DNA of 33,652 nucleotides from an uncultured Alphaproteobacteria bacterium (GCA_937900425.1 CALCDT010000309.1:1-33652), one strand, 5' to 3'; shown: positions 24,840-32,547, counted from the first letter of the stretch. Notes: generated by a model not told the origin, from the letters alone. Numbers and translations are program-made.

Positions 24840-25973
24840 ATGGCGACCTTCCTGCTCTCGGCGGGCGGCACCGGCGGCCATCTCTTCCCGGCGGAGGCGC
24901 TGGCGCTCGAACTCGCCCGGCGCGGCCACGCGGTCGAACTCGCCACCGACGAGCGCGTCGAGGGCTATGGCCGCGACTTCCCGGCCCGTGCCGTCCACGT
25001 CGTGCCGTCGGCGACCTTCGGCGACCGTTCGCCGGCGGGCCTCGTGCGCAGCGGCCTCCGGCTGGCGCGGGGCTATTTCTCGGCCCGCGCCCTGATCGCG
25101 CGGCTGAAACCGGCGCTCGTCGCCGGTTTCGGCGGATATCCGACCATGCCGCCGCTGCTCGCGGCGAGCGTGTCCCGCGTGCCGACCCTCGTCCACGAGG
25201 CCAACGCCGTCGCGGGGCGCGCCAACCGGTTCCTCGCCGGACGGGTCACGGCCGTCGCGACCGGCTTCGCAGCGACCGACTTCAAGGGCAAGGCGCCGGC
25301 CGGGCCCCTCGTTCACACCGGCAACCCGGTGCGGGCACGGGTGCTCGCCGCCGTCGCCCCGTTCGATCCGCCCCATGCCGACGAACCCTTCCGCCTCGTC
25401 GTCTTCGGCGGCAGCCAGGGCGCCCGCGTCTTCTCCGACCTCGTGCCGCCGGCGATCGCCCTGCTGCCGCAGGCGCTGCGCCAGCGGCTCGTCATCACCC
25501 AGCAGGTCCGGGCCGAGGACACCGAACGGGTCGCGGCCGCCTACGCGGCGATGGGTGTGACGCCCGAGATCGCGGCCTTCTTCACCGACCTTCCGGCGAA
25601 GATCGCCGCCGGCCATCTCGTCGTCTGCCGCTCGGGCGCCTCCAGCGTCGCCGAACTCGGCGTCATCGGCCGGCCGTCGATCCTGGTGCCGCTGCCCCAC
25701 GCCCTCGACAACGACCAGAAGACCAACGCCCAGCGCCTCGAGGCGGCGGGCGGGGCGATCCTCGCCGAGCAGGCGAGCCTCACGCCCGACCGCCTCGCCG
25801 CGCTCCTCGCCGATCTCGTCGGCGCCCCCTCGCGCCTCGCCCTGATGGCGGCCTCGGCGAAGGCGACCGGCGTGCCCGACGCCGCGGCGCGGCTCGCCGA
25901 CCTCGCCGAACATCTCGCCGCCGGCCGGCCGGCCGCGGACTTCCGGAACACGAAAGGTCAGATCCCGTCATGA
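24840..25973 (+). CDS. murG: Lipid II synthase (GlcNAc transferase)
   Basis: Adds GlcNAc to lipid I on the inner face of the membrane to make lipid II. The protein has 377 residues with the two-domain GT-B fold. The N-terminal glycine loop is GGTGGH (9-14), a second glycine-rich segment is AGFGGYPT (95-102), and the nucleotide-sugar domain has GGSQGA (190-195), SGASSVAEL (265-273) and LDNDQKTNA (289-297). The usual HEQN motif reads HEAN here (119-122), a small departure. The stop overlaps the murC start by 4 bases. Confidence 0.97.
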   Translation: MATFLLSAGGTGGHLFPAEALALELARRGHAVELATDERVEGYGRDFPARAVHVVPSATFGDRSPAGLVRSGLRLARGYFSARALIARLKPALVAGFGGYPTMPPLLAASVSRVPTLVHEANAVAGRANRFLAGRVTAVATGFAATDFKGKAPAGPLVHTGNPVRARVLAAVAPFDPPHADEPFRLVVFGGSQGARVFSDLVPPAIALLPQALRQRLVITQQVRAEDTERVAAAYAAMGVTPEIAAFFTDLPAKIAAGHLVVCRSGASSVAELGVIGRPSILVPLPHALDNDQKTNAQRLEAAGGAILAEQASLTPDRLAALLADLVGAPSRLALMAASAKATGVPDAAARLADLAEHLAAGRPAADFRNTKGQIPS

Positions 25974-27385
25974 AGATGCCTCGCGACATCGGCCCGGTGC
26001 ATTTCGTCGGCATCGGCGGCATCGGCATGAGCGGCATCGCCGAGGTGCTGCTCAGCCTCGGCTACCGGGTCCAGGGCTCGGACGTCGCCGAGAGCGCCAA
26101 CGTCGAGCGGCTGCGCGCCAAGGGCATCCCGGTCGCCATCGGCCACCGCGCCGAGGTGCTCGGCGGCGCCGCGGTGCTGGTGGTCTCCTCGGCGATCAAA
26201 CGCGACAATCCCGAACTCGTCGCCGCCCGCGAGAAGGGCCTGCCGATCGTGCGCCGGGCCGAGATGCTGGCCGAGCTGATGCGCTTCAAGCAGGCGATCG
26301 CCATCGGCGGCACCCACGGCAAGACGACGACGACCTCGATGGTCGCCGCCCTGCTCGACGCCGGCGGCCTCGATCCGACCGTCATCAACGGCGGCATCAT
26401 CAACGCCTACGGCACCAACGCCCGCATGGGCGCCGGCGACTGGATGGTGGTGGAGGCCGACGAGAGCGACGGCACCTTCGTCAAGCTGCCGGCCGACGTC
26501 GCCATCGTCACCAACATCGACCCCGAGCATCTCGACCACTACGGCACCTTCGACGCCGCCCGCGCCGCCTTCCGCCAGTTCGTCGAGAACGTGCCCTTCT
26601 ACGGCTTCGCCGTGATGTGCCTCGACCATCCGGAGGTGCAGGCGCTGGTCGGGCGGATCGAGGACCGCCGCATCGTCACCTACGGCGCCAACCCGCAGGC
26701 CGACGTGCGCTTCGTCGACCTGACGACGGAGGCCGGCGCCTCGCGATTCTCGGTCGTCGTGCGCGACCGCATCGGCGGCGGCGAGCGCAAGATCGCGGCG
26801 CTGGAGCTGCCGATGCCGGGGCGCCACAACGTCTCCAACGCCACCGCGGCCATCGCCGTCGCCGACCAACTCGGCATTTCCGACGAGGCGATCCGACGGG
26901 GACTCTCGGGCTTCGCCGGCGTCAAGCGCCGCTTCACCCGCACCGGCGCCTGGAACGGCGTCGCCGTCTTCGACGACTATGGCCACCATCCGGTGGAGAT
27001 CCGCGCCGTGCTGCAGGCCGCCCGGGTCGCGGCCGGGGAGGGCCGGGTCGTCGCCGTGGTCCAGCCGCACCGCTACACCCGCCTCGCCAGCCTGTTCGAC
27101 GACTTCTGCGTCGCCTTCAACGACGCCGACACGGTGATCGTCGCCGACGTCTACGCCGCCGGCGAGGCGCCGATCGAAGGCGTCTCGCGCGACACCCTCG
27201 TCGGCGGTGCCCGCGCTGCCGGCCATCGCAACGTCATCGCCCTCGACAATCCGGCCCGACTCGCGCCGATGATCGCGGGCATGGTCCGCCCTGGCGACTT
27301 CGTCGTCTTCCTCGGCGCCGGCAACATCACCCAGTGGGCCTACGCCCTGCCGGGCCAGCTCGAGACGCTGGGGGGGAAGGGGTGA
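25970..27385 (+). CDS. murC: UDP-N-acetylmuramate:L-alanine ligase
   Basis: Adds the first amino acid, L-alanine, to UDP-MurNAc; cytoplasmic. The protein has 471 residues. The N-terminal motif GIGGIGMSGIA (14-24) binds UDP, GTHGKTTT (114-121) is the ATP loop, and EADESDGTF, NIDPEHLDHYG and DDYGHHPVEI are as in the family. The start ATG 25970 overlaps the murG stop in ATGA. The stop at 27383-27385 is followed not by murB, as is usual, but by the 720-base insertion holding four palindromic repeats and a GIY-YIG gene. Confidence 0.97.
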   Translation: MKMPRDIGPVHFVGIGGIGMSGIAEVLLSLGYRVQGSDVAESANVERLRAKGIPVAIGHRAEVLGGAAVLVVSSAIKRDNPELVAAREKGLPIVRRAEMLAELMRFKQAIAIGGTHGKTTTTSMVAALLDAGGLDPTVINGGIINAYGTNARMGAGDWMVVEADESDGTFVKLPADVAIVTNIDPEHLDHYGTFDAARAAFRQFVENVPFYGFAVMCLDHPEVQALVGRIEDRRIVTYGANPQADVRFVDLTTEAGASRFSVVVRDRIGGGERKIAALELPMPGRHNVSNATAAIAVADQLGISDEAIRRGLSGFAGVKRRFTRTGAWNGVAVFDDYGHHPVEIRAVLQAARVAAGEGRVVAVVQPHRYTRLASLFDDFCVAFNDADTVIVADVYAAGEAPIEGVSRDTLVGGARAAGHRNVIALDNPARLAPMIAGMVRPGDFVVFLGAGNITQWAYALPGQLETLGGKG

Positions 27386-27430
27386 TGGAACGGGCCGAGA
27401 GCGGGTTGCTTCCGTTTCCTCCGATCCTTC

Positions 27431-27468
27431 GACCGTCATCGCCGGGCTTGACCCGGCGACCCATTGGC
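27431..27468 (+). repeat. Palindromic repeat copy 1 (forward)
   Basis: Starts GACCGTCATCGCCGGGC and ends GACCCATTGGC. The middle folds as an 8-bp stem, TCGCCGGG with CCCGGCGA, around the loop CTTGA. It lies 45 bases after murC. It forms an inverted pair with copy 2. Confidence 0.93.
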
Positions 27469-27545
27469 GGTGAGGCAAATGAAGGAGCCTTGTGGAAGAC
27501 GGAGGCGTTGCCTGCAGGAGACATCCGAATGCGCCTGGTCGAAAA

Positions 27546-27580
27546 GCCAATGGGTCGCCGGGTGAAGCCCGGCGATGACG
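27546..27580 (-). repeat. Palindromic repeat copy 2 (inverted)
   Basis: Reverse complement of copy 1 over 35 bases with a single mismatch (in the loop, TGAAG in place of TCAAG). The 8-bp stem is intact. The 77 bases between copies 1 and 2 contain no gene. Confidence 0.93.
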
Positions 27581-27659
27581 ATGGCAAGGCCAAGGATCAC
27601 GCAACCAGGCTCGCCACGGACACCGGAAGCGCCAACCTATCGGACTGGATTTCCCTCTC

Positions 27660-27697
27660 GACCGTCATCGCCGGGCTTGACCCGGCGACCCACTGGC
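27660..27697 (+). repeat. Palindromic repeat copy 3 (forward)
   Basis: Identical to copy 1 over 38 bases except one base (CCCACTGGC for CCCATTGGC). It ends 15 bases before the ATG of the GIY-YIG gene. Confidence 0.93.
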
Positions 27698-27712
27698 CGT
27701 GCAATTCGGTGC

Positions 27713-28000
27713 ATGGCGGGCTGGGTTTACATCATGGCGAGCCGGATGCGCGGCACGCTCTACATCGGCGTGACGAGCGACCTTCCGCGCCGGGTCTGGG
27801 AGCACCGCGAGGGGCTGACGCCCGGCTGCGCCTCGAAATACGGGTGCAAGCGGCTGGTCTGGTCGGAGGAATTCTCCTCGATCACGGATGCGATCGGCCG
27901 CGAGAAATCGCTCAAGAGATGGCCGCGGGCGTGGAAAATCGCTCTGGTGGAGCGGGACAATCCCCATTGGCGCGACTTCGGCGAAACGATGAACATGTGA
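27713..28000 (+). CDS. Small GIY-YIG nuclease bracketed by inverted repeats
   Basis: A 95-residue stand-alone GIY-YIG domain of the URI/YhbQ type. The two strand motifs are WVYIM (4-8, Y6) and TLYIGVT (15-21, Y17), followed by LPRRVWEHREG (R26/R27, H31), REKSLKRW (E64) and RDNPHWRD (N84); all positions expected for catalysis are present. Such proteins are single-domain DNA endonucleases by family, with no fused DNA-binding part here, so specificity would have to come from the fold or from the repeats. Met 27713 was chosen as it immediately precedes the domain; the open frame back to 27575 merely runs through repeat copies. No strong ribosome binding site is seen. It is in the direction of the dcw genes and may be carried on their transcript. 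Confidence 0.9.
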   Translation: MAGWVYIMASRMRGTLYIGVTSDLPRRVWEHREGLTPGCASKYGCKRLVWSEEFSSITDAIGREKSLKRWPRAWKIALVERDNPHWRDFGETMNM

Positions 28001-28010
28001 ACGCGGCGCG

Positions 28011-28045
28011 GCCAATGGGTCGCCGGGTCGAGCCCGGCGATGACG
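28011..28045 (-). repeat. Palindromic repeat copy 4 (inverted)
   Basis: Begins 10 bases after the GIY-YIG stop. It matches the reverse complement of copies 1 and 3 over 35 bases with only one or two changes, including a loop change (TCGAG for TCAAG); the stem is unchanged. Confidence 0.93.
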
Positions 28046-28106
28046 ATGGAGAGGCAGTGCCGGGGTGGTGCTTCGCTCGTCCCCTCCAGACGCGTGAGGC
28101 CCGCCC

Positions 28107-29060
28107 GTGACCTTCCCCGATCTGCGCCCCTCGATCCCGGACCTGTCCGCCATCCGCGGGGCGATCGACGCCAATCGGCCGCTCGCCGATCTCACCTGGC
28201 TGCGCACAGGCGGGCCGGCGCAGATGCTGTTCCAGCCGGCGGACGAGGCCGATCTCGCCGCCTTCCTGCAGCGCCTGCCGGACGAGATCCCGGTGATGGT
28301 GGTCGGGCTCGGCTCGAACCTGCTGGTGCGCGACGGCGGGGTGCCGGGGGTGGTGATCCGCCTGTCGGCGCGCGGCTTCGGCGCGGTCGAGCCGGCCGGC
28401 GAGCGGCGGCTCGCCGTCGGGGCGGCGGTGCCGGACAAGCGGCTGGCGGCGGCGGCGCTCGAGGCCGGCCTCTCCGGCTTCGCCTTCTACCACGGCATTC
28501 CCGGCGGCGTCGGCGGGGCGCTGCGCATGAACGCCGGCGCCCACGGCACCGAAACGGTGAGCCGCGTCGTCGAGGTGCGGGCCGTGACGCGGGCGGGCGA
28601 GGTGGTGACGCTGCCGGTCGAGGCGATGGGCTACTCCTACCGGCATTCGCAGGCGCCGGCCGATCTGATCTTCGTCTCGGCGGTGATGGAGGGCATCCCG
28701 CAGGAGCGTGAGGCGATCCGCCGCGATATGGACGCCGTCGCCGCCCACCGCGAAGCCTCGCAGCCGGTCAAGGCCCGTACCGGCGGGTCGACCTTCAAGA
28801 ATCCGGACCGGCACTCGGCCTGGAAGCTGATCGACGCCGCCGGCTGCCGCGGCCTGCGAATCGGGGGGGCGCAGGTGTCGCAGATGCACTGCAACTTCCT
28901 GCTCAACGTCGACGGCGCCAGTGGTCACGACCTCGAACTGCTCGGCGAGACCGTCCGCGCCCGGGTCCTCGCCACGAGCGGCATCCGCCTCGAATGGGAG
29001 ATCAAGCGCATCGGCGCCTTCGCGCCGGGCGCCGAGGTCCGCGAATTTCTCGAAAGCTGA
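28107..29060 (+). CDS. murB: UDP-N-acetylenolpyruvoylglucosamine reductase
   Basis: FAD- and NADPH-dependent reductase that makes UDP-MurNAc; cytoplasmic. The protein has 317 residues. The FAD segment is VVGLGSNLLVRDGG (65-78), then GIPGGVGGALRMNAGAHG (130-147). Active-site residues are R179 in YRHS, S228 in GGSTFKNP and a Glu near 298 in EWEIK. The start is GTG 28107 after GTGAGGC, 106 bases downstream of the GIY-YIG gene. Because of the insertion its translation cannot be coupled to murC, and transcription must pass four hairpin-forming repeats or start afresh in the insert. Confidence 0.96.
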   Translation: MTFPDLRPSIPDLSAIRGAIDANRPLADLTWLRTGGPAQMLFQPADEADLAAFLQRLPDEIPVMVVGLGSNLLVRDGGVPGVVIRLSARGFGAVEPAGERRLAVGAAVPDKRLAAAALEAGLSGFAFYHGIPGGVGGALRMNAGAHGTETVSRVVEVRAVTRAGEVVTLPVEAMGYSYRHSQAPADLIFVSAVMEGIPQEREAIRRDMDAVAAHREASQPVKARTGGSTFKNPDRHSAWKLIDAAGCRGLRIGGAQVSQMHCNFLLNVDGASGHDLELLGETVRARVLATSGIRLEWEIKRIGAFAPGAEVREFLES

Positions 29061-29061
29061 G

Positions 29062-29096
29062 CGGGAGAGGCGGCGCGGGAGCGGCCGCCTCTCCCG
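29062..29096 (+). terminator. Strong hairpin between murB and ddl
   Basis: A perfect 13-bp stem, CGGGAGAGGCGGC (29062-29074) with GCCGCCTCTCCCG (29084-29096), has a 9-base loop and begins one base after the murB stop. No T-run follows, so it may slow polymerase, attenuate or protect mRNA ends rather than terminate outright. Confidence 0.5.
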
Positions 29097-29158
29097 ACGC
29101 ACCCCAGATCCCCGGGCGCCGGATGCGCCCGCGAACGCCGAGGAAAGGCATCAGTGGC

Positions 29159-30085
29159 ATGGCCAAGCACGTCGCGGTTCTCATGGGCGGATGGTCGTCG
29201 GAGCGGCCCGTCAGCCTCAATTCCGGCAAGGCCTGCGCCGAGGCGCTGGAAGCCGCCGGCTACCGGGTGAGCCGGGTCGACGTCGACCGCGACATCGCCG
29301 CCGTGCTGGCCGATCTGCGGCCCGAGGTGGCCTTCAACGCCCTGCACGGCCCCTTCGGCGAGGACGGGACCATTCAGGGTCTGCTCGAACTGTTGCAAAT
29401 TCCCTACACCCACTCCGGCGTGCTCGCCTCGGCGCTCGCCATGGACAAGCCGCGGGCCAAGGCGGTGATGAAGGCGGCCGGCGTTCCGGTGACCGAACAC
29501 GTTCTCGTCAATCGGTTCGAGGCGGCGAAAAGCCATCCCCTGAGGCCGCCCTACGTCGTCAAGCCGCCGCGGGAAGGCTCCAGTTTCGGCGTGCTGATCG
29601 TGCCGGAAAACGCACCGCATCCGCCCCAGGCGATGACCTCCGCGGACTGGCCGCACGGCGACGAAGTGATGGTGGAACAATATGTTCCGGGGCGCGAGCT
29701 GACCTGCGGCGTCATGGGCGGGCGGGCGCTCGGGGTGATCGAGGTGGTGCCCGTCGACCACGCCTTCTACGACTACCAGGCGAAATACGCTCCGGGCGGC
29801 TCGAGCCACGTCCTGCCGGCTCCGCTTTCACCGAATATTTACCAAGCTGTACAAAACCTATCCGAAGTGGCGCATCGGGCACTCGGCTGTCGCGGCGTCT
29901 CCAGGGCGGACTTCCGGTTCAACGACCGGGGCGACGGTCAGGGCGACCTGATCTGCCTCGAGGTGAACACCCAGCCCGGGATGACGGCGACGTCGCTGGT
30001 GCCGGAGATGGCCGCCCACGAGGGGATGGATTTCCCCACCCTCGTCAGCTGGATGGTGGAGGACGCGAGTTGCGGTCGTTCGTGA
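29159..30085 (+). CDS. ddl: D-alanine:D-alanine ligase
   Basis: Makes the D-Ala-D-Ala dipeptide used by the MurF half of the fusion; ATP-grasp enzyme, cytoplasmic. The protein has 308 residues. Motifs are VLMGGWSSERPVSL (7-20), HGPFGEDGTIQG (63-74), VVKPPREGSSFGV (133-145, including K135) and EVNTQPGMT (268-276). ATG 29159 follows AGGAAAGG at 29141-29148. The end overlaps possible starts of ftsQ. It is the DdlB-type gene usually found in dcw clusters. Confidence 0.96.
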   Translation: MAKHVAVLMGGWSSERPVSLNSGKACAEALEAAGYRVSRVDVDRDIAAVLADLRPEVAFNALHGPFGEDGTIQGLLELLQIPYTHSGVLASALAMDKPRAKAVMKAAGVPVTEHVLVNRFEAAKSHPLRPPYVVKPPREGSSFGVLIVPENAPHPPQAMTSADWPHGDEVMVEQYVPGRELTCGVMGGRALGVIEVVPVDHAFYDYQAKYAPGGSSHVLPAPLSPNIYQAVQNLSEVAHRALGCRGVSRADFRFNDRGDGQGDLICLEVNTQPGMTATSLVPEMAAHEGMDFPTLVSWMVEDASCGRS

Positions 30086-30102
30086 GACGCGGATTCGGAG
30101 AG

Positions 30103-30987
30103 ATGGGGGCGGCGCGGAGCCGGGCTCCCGCGCCGTCGCGCCGGACGGCCATGCTCGATGGCCTGCCGTCGTGGCTGCCGCTCGCCTTTCTCGCGGCCCT
30201 GCCGCGCGGCACCGGCCTCGTCGCCTCCGCCCTCGTCCTCGCCGGCTTCTCCGGCTACGGCATGGCGATTTCCGGGCGCACCGCCGAAGTCATGAACGAG
30301 ACCACCGCCAGCCTCGGCTTCGGCGTCGAGATCGTGCGGATCTCCGGCCAGCGCGAAACCAACGAGATGGAGGTTCTCGAGCTGCTCGGCGTCTCGCGGC
30401 ACATCTCGCTGCTGATGTACGACGTCGACAAGGCCCGCAGCCGGCTGAAGGCGATCCCGTGGATCGCCGACGTCTCGATCATGAAGCTCTTTCCCGACAA
30501 GCTCTCGGTCGAGATCACCGAGCGCGTGCCCTTCGCCATCTGGCAGCCCGACGCCTCCACCAGCCCGGCCCTCGTCGACGAGGCCGGCGACATGGTGGCG
30601 ACCGAGGTCGACCCGCGCTTCGCCCGCCTGCCGCGGGTGATCGGCGTCGGCGCCGAGAGCCGGGCCCGCGAGGTCGTCGACATGCTCGACCAGCTGCCGG
30701 CCCTCAAGCGTCGCTTCAAGGCGGCGATGCTGGTGTCTGGGCTGCGCTGGGACATCTTTCTCGACGACGGCCTCCGGCTGATGCTGCCGGAGCGCGAGCC
30801 GACCCGCGCCCTCGCCGAACTCGTCCGTCTCGACGAGGAGCGCCGGCTGTTCTCGGCCGACGTCCTACAGATCGACATGCGCCTCGCCGACCGCATGGTC
30901 GTGCGCCTCTCCGACGAGGCGAAGGCCGAGCGCGACAAGCGCCTCGCCGACGAGGCCAAGGCCCGCAAGAAGGAGCAGCGCGTATGA
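30103..30987 (+). CDS. ftsQ: Cell division protein FtsQ
   Basis: Bitopic divisome scaffold that binds FtsB/FtsL. From Met 30103 the protein has 294 residues: a basic cytoplasmic tail, a membrane helix at about 25-54, the POTRA domain at about 71-148 (from VEIVRISGQRETNEMEVLELL to ITERVPFAIW), then the beta domain. The C-terminal Lys/Glu-rich tail (AKAERDKRLADEAKARKKEQ) is cytoplasm-like in composition but should be periplasmic. The start is uncertain: TTG 30070 has an ideal GGAGGA 8 bases upstream and GTG 30082 overlaps the ddl stop in GTGA, whereas ATG 30103 has GGAG only 2 bases away. The stop overlaps ftsA by 4 bases. Confidence 0.93.
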   Translation: MGAARSRAPAPSRRTAMLDGLPSWLPLAFLAALPRGTGLVASALVLAGFSGYGMAISGRTAEVMNETTASLGFGVEIVRISGQRETNEMEVLELLGVSRHISLLMYDVDKARSRLKAIPWIADVSIMKLFPDKLSVEITERVPFAIWQPDASTSPALVDEAGDMVATEVDPRFARLPRVIGVGAESRAREVVDMLDQLPALKRRFKAAMLVSGLRWDIFLDDGLRLMLPEREPTRALAELVRLDEERRLFSADVLQIDMRLADRMVVRLSDEAKAERDKRLADEAKARKKEQRV

Positions 30988-32306
30988 CCCGCTCCGGCGA
31001 CCCCCATGTCGGCGTGATGCGCCCGCTGCCCTCCAAGCGCGCGACGATCGTCTCGGTGCTCGACATCGGCTCCTCGAAGATCTGCTGCGTCATCGCCCGG
31101 CTGACGCCGCGCCCGCCGGGCGACGTGCTGCCCGGACGCAGCCACTACGTCGACGTGCTCGGCTTCGGCTACCAGCGCTCGCGCGGGGTCAAGGCCGGCC
31201 AGGTCGCCGACCTCGACCAGGCCGAGAAGGCGGTGCGGCTCGCGGTGGACGCCGCCGAGCGCATGGCCGGGCTGACGGTCGAATCGCTGATCGTGTCGTT
31301 GAGCTGCGGCCGCCTCGCCAGCGAAACCCTGTCGGCCGGCTACGACCTCGGCGGCAAGAAGGTCGACGACGGCGACATCCAGCGCGTGCTCGGCGCCGCC
31401 TCGCGCCACTGCATCCAGGGCGACAACCGCGTCGTCGTCCACGCCCTGCCGATCGGCTACGGCATCGACGGCAACCGCGGCATGCGCGATCCGCGCGGCA
31501 TGCCCGGCCAGCGGCTCTCGGTCGACACCCACGTGGTCACCGCCGACGAGGTGCCGGTGCGCAACCTCGAGATCTGCGTCAACCGCGCCCATCTCGAAGT
31601 CGAGACCATGGTGGCGACCCCCTACGCCTCCGGCCTCGCCACTCTCGTCGAGGACGAGGCCCAACTCGGGGTCGCCTGCGTCGACATCGGCGGCGGCACG
31701 ACAACCGTGTCGGTCTTCGCCGACGGCCGACTGGTCCACGTCGACGGCTTCGCCCTCGGCGGCCATCACGTCACCATGGACCTCGCCCGCGGCCTGTCGA
31801 CCCGGCTCGCCGACGCCGAGCGGATCAAGGCGCTGCACGGCAGCGTCATCCGCACCGAGGCCGACGAGCGTGACATCGTCGCGGTGCCGCCGGTCGGCGA
31901 CGACCACGACGTGCCCAACAACGTTCCGCGCTCGGAAATCGTCGAGATCATCCGCCCGCGGGTGGAAGAGATGCTGGAACTCGTCCGCGACCGGCTCAAC
32001 GCCTCGGGCTTCGCCGCCCGGGTCGGACGCCGGGTGGTCCTGACGGGCGGCGCCAGCCAGCTGACCGGTCTTGGCGAACTCGCCCGGCGGATCCTCGGGC
32101 GCAACGTCCGGCTCGGCCGGCCGATGGGCATCTCGGGTCTGCCGGACGCTGCGCGCGGGGCGGCCTTCGCCACCAGCGTCGGCCTGCTGATCTATCCGCA
32201 GGTCGCCCAGCTCGAGGTGCCGACGACGCGCCACCGAGCGGCGAGCTACGCCGCCGGCGACGGCTATCTCTCCCGCGTCGGCCAGTGGCTGCGGGAGAGC
32301 TTCTAG
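30984..32306 (+). CDS. ftsA: Cell division protein FtsA
   Basis: Actin-like ATPase that anchors FtsZ to the membrane and recruits later division proteins. The protein has 440 residues. Phosphate-binding segments are VLDIGSSK (25-32) and CVDIGGGTTTVSVF (around 234-240 for DIGGGTT), with VVLTGGASQLTGL near the C-terminal nucleotide site. The last residues, YLSRVGQWLRESF, form the conserved amphipathic membrane-targeting helix. The start ATG 30984 overlaps the ftsQ stop in ATGA. A 241-base gap precedes ftsZ. Confidence 0.97.
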   Translation: MTRSGDPHVGVMRPLPSKRATIVSVLDIGSSKICCVIARLTPRPPGDVLPGRSHYVDVLGFGYQRSRGVKAGQVADLDQAEKAVRLAVDAAERMAGLTVESLIVSLSCGRLASETLSAGYDLGGKKVDDGDIQRVLGAASRHCIQGDNRVVVHALPIGYGIDGNRGMRDPRGMPGQRLSVDTHVVTADEVPVRNLEICVNRAHLEVETMVATPYASGLATLVEDEAQLGVACVDIGGGTTTVSVFADGRLVHVDGFALGGHHVTMDLARGLSTRLADAERIKALHGSVIRTEADERDIVAVPPVGDDHDVPNNVPRSEIVEIIRPRVEEMLELVRDRLNASGFAARVGRRVVLTGGASQLTGLGELARRILGRNVRLGRPMGISGLPDAARGAAFATSVGLLIYPQVAQLEVPTTRHRAASYAAGDGYLSRVGQWLRESF

Positions 32307-32547
32307 AACGACCGGCCGGGCCGGCGCGGGGTGAGTCCGCAAGGTCACGGTCGGGGGAGATTCCTGTGGTCGAGGGCGTGCGCGACGAGCCGGGCCTTGG
32401 ACCGCGGGCGTGAATTGAGCGAGACTCCCGAAGGCTTTGATGTCGATTCGGGGTCGCTTCGGGTGCGGCGGCGGCAAGAACAACCGCCGGTGTTCAAGCA
32501 GAATGCGGTCCGGCGAAACTGTTCCGGCCGAGGATGACGAGGGTGCC
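32307..32547 (+). promoter_or_regulatory. ftsZ upstream region with three GANTC sites
   Basis: A 241-base gap, the longest within the division genes from murB to ftsZ. It contains GATTC (32359-32363), GACTC (32423-32427) and GATTC (32445-32449), the CcrM methylation sequence. In Caulobacter, GANTC methylation in the ftsZ promoter affects its transcription. A 68-codon open frame here has no coding character that I can support. The ribosome binding site GAGGG is at 32539-32543. Confidence 0.5.

Larger units (their letters stand above)
27431..27580. mobile_element. REPIN-like inverted repeat doublet, no gene
   Basis: A 150-base unit made of copies 1 and 2 facing each other around a 77-base non-coding spacer. 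The design is that of REPINs, which are mobilised by a separate transposase. It may be the non-autonomous partner of the GIY-YIG unit at 27660. Similarity in layout is seen; mobility is inferred. Confidence 0.5.
27660..28045. mobile_element. Putative GIY-YIG repeat element in the dcw cluster
   Basis: A compact 386-base unit: repeat copy 3, 15 bases, the 288-base GIY-YIG gene, 10 bases, then inverted copy 4. Almost nothing but the gene lies between the repeats. It interrupts the murC-murB junction, which is normally close or overlapping in related clusters. No target-site duplication could be recognised. This could be a selfish element using the nuclease, by analogy with RAYT transposases and REP sequences. 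Confidence 0.55.

Noticed and set aside
27575..27712. N-terminal extension of the GIY-YIG protein
   Set aside because: The added residues are translation of the palindromic repeats (SSPGLTRRPTG and similar), not protein homology.
27431..28045. CRISPR array
   Set aside because: Four repeats are present but they alternate in orientation, are internally palindromic and have spacers of 77, 79 and 313 bases; no cas genes.
32331..32537. 68-codon open frame between ftsA and ftsZ
   Set aside because: Arg/Gly/Ser-rich, no ribosome binding site, no recognisable family; better explained as the ftsZ promoter and leader.
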